In this document: positions 13,503 through 20,295 of the stretch, piece after piece
Numbering within the stretch: the first letter of the stretch is position 1
How the letters are laid out: the number at the start of each line of letters is the position of its first letter
Virus record (IMG/VR): IMGVR_UViG_3300009151_000500
Coordinates: 1 to 20,738 of that record
Source of the DNA: a virus
Reading direction: 5' to 3' (one strand)
Length of the DNA: 20,738 nucleotides
Made by a program: the position numbers and the translations under genes
Notes under the pieces: model-generated
Databases searched by the model: none
The model's input: the letters and a program-made list of their open reading frames with translations, nothing else
Told to the model about the DNA's origin: nothing

Positions 13503-15791
13503 ATGCCTCATATTCCTATGACAGTGGCTCCCGGCGTCGATACAACGAAGACGCAGACGCTTAACGAAGCCGCCATTACTGCTAGCAACCTTATACGGTT
13601 CCTGCCCGATAAAGACGGTGCTGTGGCTCAAAAGCTCGGCGGCTGGGTAGCGTACCCACAATCTCTGCCATTTCAGTCCGCGTCCACCATACGCGCTTTA
13701 AAAGCATGGGAAGACACCAACGCTAACACCTACCTTGGCGTGGGGGCGGAATCTAACCTTTATGTTATTTCCGGCTCATCATCCCGTGACATATCGCCTC
13801 GCACCCAGACATCAAGTTTTTCTGGCGGCATAACCACAACATCTGCCAGTACAACCATCTCGGTAAACAATACCGGGAGCAACATGAACATTTACAGCAA
13901 TGTGTATTTTACTGTTCCTGTGTATGTCGGCGGCATTGTACTCAATGGACCTTATACCGCTACGCAGGTGACCGATGCCAACAATTATCAATTTGCGGCA
14001 GGATCTGCGGCAACCTATACAAACTCGTCAACAGCAACGATCACAATTGCCAGCCCAGCAGTAGTTACAGTTACATATGCACCCCCAACCGATACCACTG
14101 TAGTATTTACAACAACTGGTGCGTTACCAACTGGGTTGACGGCTGGTACAACATATTTTGTTCGCAATATTACTAATTTGGCAGGTGGTGGCACAACATT
14201 TAACGTATCAACAACACCAACCAGTGCGATCATTAACACATCAGGTACGCAATCAGGAACCCACACGGCTACCTTTGTGGCGCAAACCCCATATTTGTCT
14301 GTTGGTTCTGGTTCCCCAACTGTCACCGCATACTTTCCAAATCATGGGTATGTCGCGGGTAGTCAATTCTACATTCCATCTTTGGTTGCACTGACGATTG
14401 GTGGCATCACACTAACGGGTGTGTACACAATTCAAACCGTATCAGATACCAATACGTTTCAGTTCATTGCATCTAATACACCATCATCAACGGGTGCTGG
14501 GTTCATCAACAGTGATCAGATCAATGTTATCTACTATTATGGAGCACCTCCACCTAGCCCAGCTACCGGGTATAGTGCGGGGACTTACAGCTCTGGTCCT
14601 TATAGCGGTTCTGCTGTTGGGCCGTTAACCGCAGGATCATCAATTACGGCCACAGATTGGTTTTTAGATAACTGGGGTGACACCCTTATTGCTAACCCGG
14701 TTGGTGGGCCTATCTATGCGTGGCAACCTAATTCTGTCATTCAAAACGCTAATTACATAGCCAATGCGCCCGTTCAAAACCAAGGCGTCTTTGTTGCCAT
14801 GCCGCAGCGTCAATTAGTGGCTTGGGGTTCTACGTTTACGGGCCTGTCAGATCCACTACTGATTCGTTGGTGTGATGTTGAGAATTACAACTCTTGGACG
14901 GCAACTGTTACCAATCAGGCTGGATCGTACCGCCTGACGACAGGAAGCCGTATTGTCAGTGGCATGCAGGCCAACCAGCAAGCCATCTTCTGGACTGATC
15001 TTGACATGTGGACGATGCAATATATCGGCTATCCCAATGTCTATAGCTTCAACCAAGTGTCCACAAACTGTGGTTTGATTGGCGAAAAAGCAGCTGGTCG
15101 GTTAGGAAACAATGTCTATTGGATGAGCCAAAACGGGTTCTTTCAAACAAGCGGATCTGGGGCCGAGCCAATTGCCTGCACGGTTTGGGATGTTGTTTTC
15201 CAAAATATCAACCGCAGCTATGTCAACAAAATTCGTTGCGGACCCAATACTTCATTCAATGAAATGTGGTGGTTCTACCCATCCGCGAACAGCACCGAAG
15301 TTGATTCGTATGTAAAGTACAATGTTGTGCTGGGCGTATGGGATTATGGATCTCTTGCCCGGACGGCGTGGATTGATCAGTCTGTTTTGGGGTCGCCACT
15401 TGGTGCAGGCACAGATAAGTACATATACCAGCATGAGGTAGGGTATAGTGCCAACGGAGAACCGCTCAATGCCAGCTTTACGACAGGATACTTTTCGCTG
15501 AATGAGGCCGATAACCTTGTATTCATTGACCAGATTTGGCCAGATATGAAGTGGGGTCCATACAGTGGCACACAGAATGCCACGGTCTACATAACCATCA
15601 ATACGGCTGACTATCCTACTGATACGCCGCTGGCATCAACAACTTATGCTATGACAAGCACCCAAGGGTATATAACGCCCAGAGTTCGTGGTAGGTTGTT
15701 CTCAATTACAGTGCAATCAACTGATGGCGCAGAAACCTTCTGGCGACTAGGCAAGATTAGGTTCCGAGCGGCAGCAGACGGTAGGTTCTAA
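13503..15791 (+). CDS. Tail nozzle / DNA stabilisation protein, P22 gp10-like, with inserted modules, 762 aa
   Basis: GAGG at 13493-13496 serves ATG 13503. Residues 1-100 (GVDTTKTQTLNEAAITASNL, then VAQKLGGWVAYP, ALKAWEDTNANTYLGVG) and the region after ~350 (WFLDNWGDTLIANP, YAWQPN, LLIRWCDVENYNSWTA, GLIGEKAAGRLGNNVYWMSQ) carry the beta-propeller-like pattern of P22 gp10-type proteins that plug the tail channel and hold packaged DNA. P22 gp10 is 472 aa; this one is much longer, mainly because of about 230 residues at 13821-14505. That stretch has two family II modules bracketing a third module containing GALPTGLTAGTTYFVRNI. The C-terminus (MTSTQGYITPRVRGRL, later GAETFWRLGKIRFRAAADGRF) looks complete. 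A TAATG overlap couples it to the next gene. Confidence 0.83.
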   Translation: MPHIPMTVAPGVDTTKTQTLNEAAITASNLIRFLPDKDGAVAQKLGGWVAYPQSLPFQSASTIRALKAWEDTNANTYLGVGAESNLYVISGSSSRDISPRTQTSSFSGGITTTSASTTISVNNTGSNMNIYSNVYFTVPVYVGGIVLNGPYTATQVTDANNYQFAAGSAATYTNSSTATITIASPAVVTVTYAPPTDTTVVFTTTGALPTGLTAGTTYFVRNITNLAGGGTTFNVSTTPTSAIINTSGTQSGTHTATFVAQTPYLSVGSGSPTVTAYFPNHGYVAGSQFYIPSLVALTIGGITLTGVYTIQTVSDTNTFQFIASNTPSSTGAGFINSDQINVIYYYGAPPPSPATGYSAGTYSSGPYSGSAVGPLTAGSSITATDWFLDNWGDTLIANPVGGPIYAWQPNSVIQNANYIANAPVQNQGVFVAMPQRQLVAWGSTFTGLSDPLLIRWCDVENYNSWTATVTNQAGSYRLTTGSRIVSGMQANQQAIFWTDLDMWTMQYIGYPNVYSFNQVSTNCGLIGEKAAGRLGNNVYWMSQNGFFQTSGSGAEPIACTVWDVVFQNINRSYVNKIRCGPNTSFNEMWWFYPSANSTEVDSYVKYNVVLGVWDYGSLARTAWIDQSVLGSPLGAGTDKYIYQHEVGYSANGEPLNASFTTGYFSLNEADNLVFIDQIWPDMKWGPYSGTQNATVYITINTADYPTDTPLASTTYAMTSTQGYITPRVRGRLFSITVQSTDGAETFWRLGKIRFRAAADGRF
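13821..14051 (+). repeat. Beta module family II, nozzle copy 1
   Basis: The encoded pattern is 'SNVYFTVPVYVGGIVLNGPYTATQVTDANNYQFAA' (34 positions, quoted only as key residues: YF, VGGI, NGPYT, VTDAN, QF). It aligns with 'FYI...IGGI.L.GVYT...V.D.N..QF.A' at 14298-14505. Confidence 0.75.
14058..14280 (+). repeat. Beta module family III in the nozzle gene
   Basis: The encoded pattern is TGALPTGLTAGTTYFVRNI, then 'FNVSTTPTSAIINTSG' and GTQSGTHTATF. It lies between the two family II copies and shows no match to them. I recall this 'LP.GL.AGT.Y.V......F.VS.T' pattern from other phage proteins. Confidence 0.7.
14298..14505 (+). repeat. Beta module family II, nozzle copy 2
   Basis: The encoded pattern is SPTVTAYFPNHGYVAGSQFY, then IGGITLTGVYTIQTV and DTNTFQFIASN. 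It is the partner of 13821-14051. Confidence 0.75.
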
Positions 15792-16201
15792 TGGCAAGTT
15801 TAGACGATATCTTAACGACCCAAAAGAATGGCGTGGTGGCGATTAATAGCCTCAGCCAATACCTGAGCTATGTCTACAATCTGATGCGTGGGACACCACT
15901 TTCTCCATCGGCATCAACCACATCGGTGTCTACATTATATACTGTGCCGTCAACGAATCAGTTTTTGCTTACCGATATTGAAATTTGCAACACTAGTGCA
16001 ACCGCTGGTACGTTTACCATTTACCTTGTGCCGTCTAAAGGCACAGCAAGTGCCAGCAATGCCTTGTTCTCGTCATCGCCAATAGCAGGCAATACGACTG
16101 TACAATGGACTGGCCAGCAATCATTAGCGGCTGGCTCAACTGTGCAAGCATTAGCGTCAGCTACCACAATCACAATTAAGGTATCAGGGAGTGCTCAGTA
16201 A
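15791..16201 (+). CDS. Small beta-rich virion protein, 136 aa
   Basis: ATG 15791 overlaps the nozzle stop (TAATG), and the gene itself overlaps the next start the same way at 16201. The N-terminal ~35 residues are helical (MASLDDILTTQKNGVVAINS, then YLSYVYNLMRG); the rest is beta (LLTDIEICNTSATAGTFTIY, LVPSKGTASASNALF, TTVQWTGQQSLAAGSTVQ). I recall small phage proteins with the 'DDILTTQKNGVVAIN..' start and the 'IEICNTS....TFTI.LVP' body next to nozzle or connector genes; the function is not known to me. The helix-plus-small-beta layout would suit a fibre-attachment or head-fibre subunit. No membrane segment or catalytic residue is visible. Confidence 0.78.
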   Translation: MASLDDILTTQKNGVVAINSLSQYLSYVYNLMRGTPLSPSASTTSVSTLYTVPSTNQFLLTDIEICNTSATAGTFTIYLVPSKGTASASNALFSSSPIAGNTTVQWTGQQSLAAGSTVQALASATTITIKVSGSAQ

Positions 16202-16977
16202 TGACCATTACCTCATACCCTCCTGTATATTCGAACGAAAGTTCGTTGGCTTTGCCATCATACATGCAAGTAGCACGTGGTCTTGTAACAGGTGCATCTG
16301 TTGTCAATATTTACGGGTATCAAGGAGCGTTGCCCAATTCAAGCGGTGCAACTTATTACCCCGTATGGGAAAATACCACCGCATACACATATCCCGTTTC
16401 CGCAACTACGATGCTATTATATAGTTCATCTGCATCAGACACCAATGTGTCTGTTCTAATTAGTGGACTTGACGCAAGTTACAATCAAATATCTGAGACG
16501 CTTGTTTTAACAAATGGAACAACAGGTGTTACAACGGTCAATAGCTATTTGCGAATCAACAGCATACAAGTCACTGGCAGCGTAAATGCGGTTGGAAAAA
16601 TAAATATTAGCAATGCTGGTAAAACGGTGCAATACGCAGAAATCACGGTTGGAAACGGTAAGAGTCAAATGATGGTGTATACCGTGCCAAACGGATACAC
16701 ATTTTATCTTACACGTTCAAACGCTTATTCTAGCCTAACTGGCAACACAGCACTTAATTACTCAAACTACCGCGTTTACACACAGTCATCTACAGGATTG
16801 GTGCAAATTTTACTGCAAGCACCGTTTGTAACATCTTATCAAACATTGCGCGTTGCTCCTCGCGCCTACACGCAAAAAACAGACATACAGTGGCAAATTT
16901 CTGGTAATCCTGCGTCTGGTACGTCTTCTGTCGGTATCGGCGTTGAGGGCATTCTCATCTCTAATACGGCTTCATAG
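16201..16977 (+). CDS. Beta-rich virion structural protein, 258 aa
   Basis: ATG 16201 overlaps the preceding stop by one base. The protein is all-beta in appearance: GLVTGASVVNIYGYQGALPN near the start, then a segment SDTNVSVLISGLDASYNQIS with ETLVLTNG, and LRINSIQVTG. The second half has GNGKSQMMVYTVPNGYTFYL, a Tyr/Asn-rich stretch and a final IQWQISG. I recognise the 'SD..V.V.I.GLD..YN..SE...L.G.T.V......LRI' pattern from virion proteins of aquatic podovirus-like phages, without an assigned function. The same pattern appears, more weakly, in the 421- and 230-aa proteins here. It lies between nozzle-associated genes and a fibre gene, so it may be a tail-surface or capsid-surface protein. Confidence 0.78.
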   Translation: MTITSYPPVYSNESSLALPSYMQVARGLVTGASVVNIYGYQGALPNSSGATYYPVWENTTAYTYPVSATTMLLYSSSASDTNVSVLISGLDASYNQISETLVLTNGTTGVTTVNSYLRINSIQVTGSVNAVGKINISNAGKTVQYAEITVGNGKSQMMVYTVPNGYTFYLTRSNAYSSLTGNTALNYSNYRVYTQSSTGLVQILLQAPFVTSYQTLRVAPRAYTQKTDIQWQISGNPASGTSSVGIGVEGILISNTAS

Positions 16978-16984
16978 GTGTAAC

Positions 16985-17794
16985 ATGACATCAACGTACA
17001 CAACCAATAAAGGTTTCGACAAACCAGCTATCGGTGACGATGTTGGTACATGGGGCAACAACGTCAATGCCGATTGGGACATTGCTGATAAAGCGTTTGG
17101 CGGCAACGTGTCATACGCTTTTACGGGTGCCACAACATCACAAACAGTGACCCAAACAGATGCCATCAACCTGCGTATTACCCTTACTGGCAACACGGGT
17201 TCATCATATAGTTTTGTTGGCACAGGATCTATTACAGGGACAGTGTTAACTATCACAGCCGTAACAAGCGGGTCGTTAACAACTGGTGCTGTTATCAATG
17301 GGAGCGGTGTATCATCTGGCACAACCATTACAGTGCAGCTTACAGGCACTACAGGTGGCATTGGTACGTATACGGTTAGCGTTTCACAGACGGTGGCATC
17401 TACAACCATCAATGCTAATAATGGCACCATCTACCTGACCTATGGATCTACCTATTCCGGCATGTGGATCGTTGCCAACAATACCACTGGCCCGGCGGCT
17501 ATTTATGCCTACACATCGGCATTTGGCAGCACTGGCGTGTATTTGACGCAAGGTGTAACCAGCCTGATTTATTCTGACGGCACCAACGTCAATTTTGCTG
17601 ATAGCCGTTTTAGCACTAGCGCGATTGGCGCAACGGGTGGCGGGTCTGACCAGATATTTTTCCAAAACGGCCAGACAGTTACGACAAGTTACACGATACC
17701 ATCAACTGTCAATGCTATGACTGCTGGGCCTGTCACAATTAATTCTGGTGTAACCGTTACAGTCAATTCGCCCACCGTTTGGACCATTGTGTGA
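16985..17794 (+). CDS. Fibre-like protein with an inserted module and shared C-terminus, 269 aa
   Basis: ATG 16985 has AGGTG (16976-16980) four bases upstream; the frame stays open further 5', but that part overlaps the previous gene. The N-terminus (TTNKGFDKPAIGDDVGTWGN, then VNADWDIADKAFGG) is a widespread phage fibre start. The body 'INLRITLTGN...' is interrupted by a family I module (17219-17427) and resumes with GTIYLTYGSTYSGMWIVANN and LTQGVTSLIYSDGTNVNFAD, so the module looks inserted into a domain rather than appended to it. The last 55 residues nearly duplicate the C-terminus of the 603-aa fibre. It is probably a minor fibre or fibre-associated protein sharing a partner with the main fibre. 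No chaperone gene is adjacent. Confidence 0.8.
   Translation: MTSTYTTNKGFDKPAIGDDVGTWGNNVNADWDIADKAFGGNVSYAFTGATTSQTVTQTDAINLRITLTGNTGSSYSFVGTGSITGTVLTITAVTSGSLTTGAVINGSGVSSGTTITVQLTGTTGGIGTYTVSVSQTVASTTINANNGTIYLTYGSTYSGMWIVANNTTGPAAIYAYTSAFGSTGVYLTQGVTSLIYSDGTNVNFADSRFSTSAIGATGGGSDQIFFQNGQTVTTSYTIPSTVNAMTAGPVTINSGVTVTVNSPTVWTIV
17219..17427 (+). repeat. Beta module family I, copy 3 (in the 269-aa protein)
   Basis: The encoded pattern is SITGTVLTITAVTSGSLTTG, then 'INGSGVSSGTTIT' and GTYTVSVSQTVASTTI. It aligns along its length with 5287-5475 and more loosely with 1796-2024. Confidence 0.75.
17627..17791 (+). repeat. Shared C-terminal fibre module, copy 2 (55 codons)
   Basis: The module starts GATGGGSDQIF and ends VTVNSPTVWTIV followed by the stop. 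It is the gap-free partner of 9391-9555. Confidence 0.9.
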
Positions 17795-17800
17795 GGTAGC

Positions 17801-18268
17801 ATGGACCCGTTAACAATACTTGCTGCGGCACAGGCTGCTTACGGGGCTTTGCAGGCAGGTATTGTTGCTGGTAAAGAAATTCAAAGTATGGCGGCTGATC
17901 TGTCCGATCTATGGGGCAGTTTGGCCAAACTAACGCAGATTTCGGCCACACCTCATAAGCCAAGCGTGTTTGATCGCCGCAGTGCTGAACAGGTTGCCAT
18001 CGAGCGGTATACGGCAAAGGCAGAGGCTCAGAACTTAGCCGAGAAAGCCAAAAACATGTTCATTGGGCAGTTTGGTTTGGCTGCTTGGGATCAGGTGCAG
18101 CGTGAAGTCATCAACATCCGCAAGGAAATTGAACGTCAACGCTGGGAAGAAGAACGGGCATCTGCCGCCAGAGCCGAAGAAATTAAGGACGCGGCGGTTG
18201 TTACGTTTATCGTGTTGGTGCTGTTAGGTATAATGCTGGGCATCGGAATTGTACTTTTGGGGAGTTGA
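17801..18268 (+). CDS. Tail-anchored coiled-coil protein, 155 aa
   Basis: GAGGTAG at 17793-17799 lies just before ATG 17801. The N-terminus is a helical, Ala-rich segment (MDPLTILAAAQAAYGALQAG) that resembles the start of small proteins in T7-like marine phages. A Lys/Glu/Arg-rich helix follows (QREVINIRKEIERQRWEEER, then ARAEEIKD), probably coiled coil, and then a strong membrane helix at residues ~131-153 (AVVTFIVLVLLGIMLGIGIV). The orientation is therefore a cytoplasmic helical body with a C-terminal anchor. It opens the lysis block, 6 bases after the fibre gene and 5 bases before the holin candidate. Possible roles are a lysis regulator or a membrane-associated injection or internal virion protein. 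I cannot choose between these. It is not a typical spanin, whose anchor is N-terminal. Confidence 0.75.
   Translation: MDPLTILAAAQAAYGALQAGIVAGKEIQSMAADLSDLWGSLAKLTQISATPHKPSVFDRRSAEQVAIERYTAKAEAQNLAEKAKNMFIGQFGLAAWDQVQREVINIRKEIERQRWEEERASAARAEEIKDAAVVTFIVLVLLGIMLGIGIVLLGS
18261..18264 (+). promoter_or_regulatory. Ribosome binding site that decides the start at 18274
   Basis: GGAG (in GGGGAG) is 9 bases before ATG 18274. The in-frame TTG at 18265 directly abuts it and could not use it, so the ATG is preferred. Confidence 0.65.
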
Positions 18269-18273
18269 ATATA

Positions 18274-18795
18274 ATGGATCTGGGCAAGTTCGGCACATTG
18301 ATTGAAACCATCGCTCCAACGATCGCCACTGCTATTGGTGGTCCTGTTGCTGGCATGGCTGTTAAGGCACTTTCCACAGCCTTGTTAGGGCATGAAAACG
18401 GCACCAATGATGATATTACTAATGCTCTGGCCACTGCTACACCAGATCAAATCGTGGCTATTAAAAACGCTGAGAACAACTTTAAAGTCCAAATGAAAAC
18501 GCTCGACATTGACCTTGAGCGCATTTCTGCTGTTGACCGTGATTCGGCAAGAAAAATGCGTGTAGAAACAAAGGATTGGACACCTGACGCCTTGTCGTTT
18601 GTGGTCATCATCTCATGGGTTGTAATCCAGTTTTACATCTTCAGCCATGTGATTGAGCCAAGCATGCGGGAACTGGTTGCGCGGATTCTTGGAACGCTTG
18701 ATGCAGCGTTAACCCTAGTGCTAAGTTTCTGGTTCGGTTCTTCTAATGGTAGCCGTCAAAAGGATGACACATTAAGCAATTTAAGGTCTAAGTAA
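18274..18795 (+). CDS. Holin candidate, GTA-type 3TM family, 173 aa
   Basis: From ATG 18274 the protein has 173 residues. An apolar Ala/Gly-rich N-terminal segment (IAPTIATAIGGPVAGMAVKA) is followed by a polar helical middle with NNFKVQMKTLDIDLERIS and AVDRDSARKMRVETKDWTPD. Two clear membrane helices come next (residues ~109-127, FVVIISWVVIQFYIF, and ~138-156, ILGTLDAALTLVLSFWFGSS), then a polar tail. The 'DRDSAR......D..P', '..LGT......V...FGSS.GS..K' pattern is what I recall for the GTA/3TM holin family, which permeabilises the inner membrane so the endolysin can reach the wall. It sits one gene upstream of a GH108 endolysin, which strongly supports a lysis role. Topology is inferred by eye. 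Confidence 0.8.
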   Translation: MDLGKFGTLIETIAPTIATAIGGPVAGMAVKALSTALLGHENGTNDDITNALATATPDQIVAIKNAENNFKVQMKTLDIDLERISAVDRDSARKMRVETKDWTPDALSFVVIISWVVIQFYIFSHVIEPSMRELVARILGTLDAALTLVLSFWFGSSNGSRQKDDTLSNLRSK

Positions 18796-18826
18796 TCCAG
18801 TCGAATCAACCGCATAGGATGACTAA

Positions 18827-19774
18827 ATGACCAAAACTAAAAGTGCTGACATCATAAAATTTACCACAGAAAACTTGCCAGACAGCGACTTGTCTGTTGA
18901 AGAAATCCTAGCCTACCGCAAAAAGCAATTCATTCAAAAGTCAGATGCCAAAACATCTCGGCGGCTGGTTGATATTAATGTCAAGCTCCAAGGCATTTAC
19001 GGTATCATCCATATGGGTGACCCACATGTTGACGATGACGGTTGCGATCTTGCCTTGCTTGAACACCACATGGATCTGACCAACATTACGCCCAACCTTA
19101 TGGCTGGCAATGTAGGTGATCTTCGCAACAATTGGATTGGCCGTCTGGCTCGTCTATATGGCAGCCAAGGCACAACAGCCAAACAAGGCCGCATGTTGAT
19201 TGAATGGTTCATGCGTAAGGTGAATTGGCTCTATATTGTCAACGGCAACCATGACTGTTGGAGCGGTGCTGATGATCCAATCAAGTGGCTGTGCAACCAA
19301 TTGGGTGTTCCAGATCAGGATCATGGCATTCGGCTTAACCTGAAGCACCGCACAGGCCGGGACATCCGAATTAACTGCCGCCATGACTTTGCTGGCCACT
19401 CACAGTGGAACCCAGCACATGGTGTGGCTAAAGCAGCTCAGATGGGCTGGCGCGATCATATTCTTGTCTGTGGTCATAAGCACGTGTTCGGCTATAACGT
19501 CACCAAAGATCCTATGACGGGGATGTGGTCACATGCATTGCGTATTGGCACCTATAAAATGTTTGACGAGTTTGCCGATGCCAAGGGTTTCCCTGATCAT
19601 AATCTGTCGGCATGCGTGACAATCATTGATCCTAACTCTGTTCGAGAAGAAGGCATTGTGACTGTGATCATGGATGTTGACGCCGCCGCTGAATGGTTGC
19701 AGTGGGCGAATCACCGTCAGTCTCAGCTAAAAATCGTAGAGCCTATTAGGAAGAGTGGGAGTTTCCGCAAATGA
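18827..19774 (+). CDS. Calcineurin-like metallophosphoesterase, 315 aa
   Basis: AGGAT at 18816-18820 serves ATG 18827. The metal-binding motifs of the family are visible in order: Asp65-x-His67 in HMGDPHVDDDG, Asp98 in AGNVGDLRNNW, Gly140-Asn-His142-Asp143 in NGNHDCW, His186 in CRHDFAGH, and Gly216-His217-Lys-His219 in VCGHKH. All residues expected for a two-metal phosphoesterase centre are present, so activity is likely; the substrate (nucleic acid, cyclic nucleotide or other phosphoester) cannot be told. About 55 residues precede the catalytic domain and hold a polar helical segment (DLSVEEILAYRKKQFIQKSD). The gene lies between the holin candidate and the endolysin and overlaps the endolysin start by ATGA, so it is translated together with the lysis genes. 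Confidence 0.9.
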   Translation: MTKTKSADIIKFTTENLPDSDLSVEEILAYRKKQFIQKSDAKTSRRLVDINVKLQGIYGIIHMGDPHVDDDGCDLALLEHHMDLTNITPNLMAGNVGDLRNNWIGRLARLYGSQGTTAKQGRMLIEWFMRKVNWLYIVNGNHDCWSGADDPIKWLCNQLGVPDQDHGIRLNLKHRTGRDIRINCRHDFAGHSQWNPAHGVAKAAQMGWRDHILVCGHKHVFGYNVTKDPMTGMWSHALRIGTYKMFDEFADAKGFPDHNLSACVTIIDPNSVREEGIVTVIMDVDAAAEWLQWANHRQSQLKIVEPIRKSGSFRK

Positions 19775-20283
19775 AAGACAATTGGGACGATGTGATTAAG
19801 TTGATCATCAAAGAGGAAGGCGGCTTCGTAAATGATCCGCAAGATCCCGGCGGCATGACCAACTGGGGTGTTACAAAGAAAACGCTAGAGGACTGGTGTG
19901 GTCACGAAGTTACTGAACAGGCTATGCGGAGCCTTATTCCTGCTGACGTCTATCCTTTATATAAGCAGCGTTATTGGGATGCTGTTGGGGGTGATGCTTG
20001 TCCTGCTGGTTTGGATTATGCGTTGATGGACTACGCCGTCAACTCTGGACCAAGCCGCGCCATCAAACACTTGCAGATTGTTTTAGACATCCCCCAGACA
20101 GGCAAAATGGATGATGCGACCAAAACCGCAATTGCTGCATGCGATGGGGCTGAGACGGCTTCAAAACTGTGCGATTATAGGTTAGAGTGGCTACAGAAAT
20201 TGCCCACATTTGCACGGTTTGGCAAGGGCTGGTCTGCCCGTGTCGGGCGCGTCAAAGAGAAAGCCTCCGACATGGAGGACTGA
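19771..20283 (+). CDS. Endolysin, GH108 muramidase with peptidoglycan-binding C-terminus, 170 aa
   Basis: ATG 19771 overlaps the phosphoesterase stop (ATGA); GGGAG at 19757-19761 is a ribosome site nine bases upstream. The N-terminal domain has KEEGGFVNDPQDPGGMTNWG, the GH108 signature; Glu16 in the EGG motif is the expected catalytic acid that cleaves the glycan backbone of peptidoglycan. YKQRYWDAVGGDACPAGLDY and MDYAVNSGPSRAIKHLQ follow in family order. The last ~80 residues (LQIVLDIPQTGKMDDATKTA, RLEWLQKLPTF, FGKGWSARVGRV) fit the PG_binding_3 domain usually fused to GH108. No signal peptide or signal-anchor is seen, so it needs the holin for release. The length is normal for the family. 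Enzyme for host lysis, or possibly also virion-associated. Confidence 0.93.
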   Translation: MKDNWDDVIKLIIKEEGGFVNDPQDPGGMTNWGVTKKTLEDWCGHEVTEQAMRSLIPADVYPLYKQRYWDAVGGDACPAGLDYALMDYAVNSGPSRAIKHLQIVLDIPQTGKMDDATKTAIAACDGAETASKLCDYRLEWLQKLPTFARFGKGWSARVGRVKEKASDMED

Positions 20284-20295
20284 TGAGGATGATAG

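Noticed and set aside
16972-17430. A 152-codon minus-strand frame opposite the 269-aa fibre gene
   Set aside because: Low-complexity Val/Pro sequence caused by Thr/Ser/Gly codons on the plus strand; the plus-strand protein has clear fibre features.
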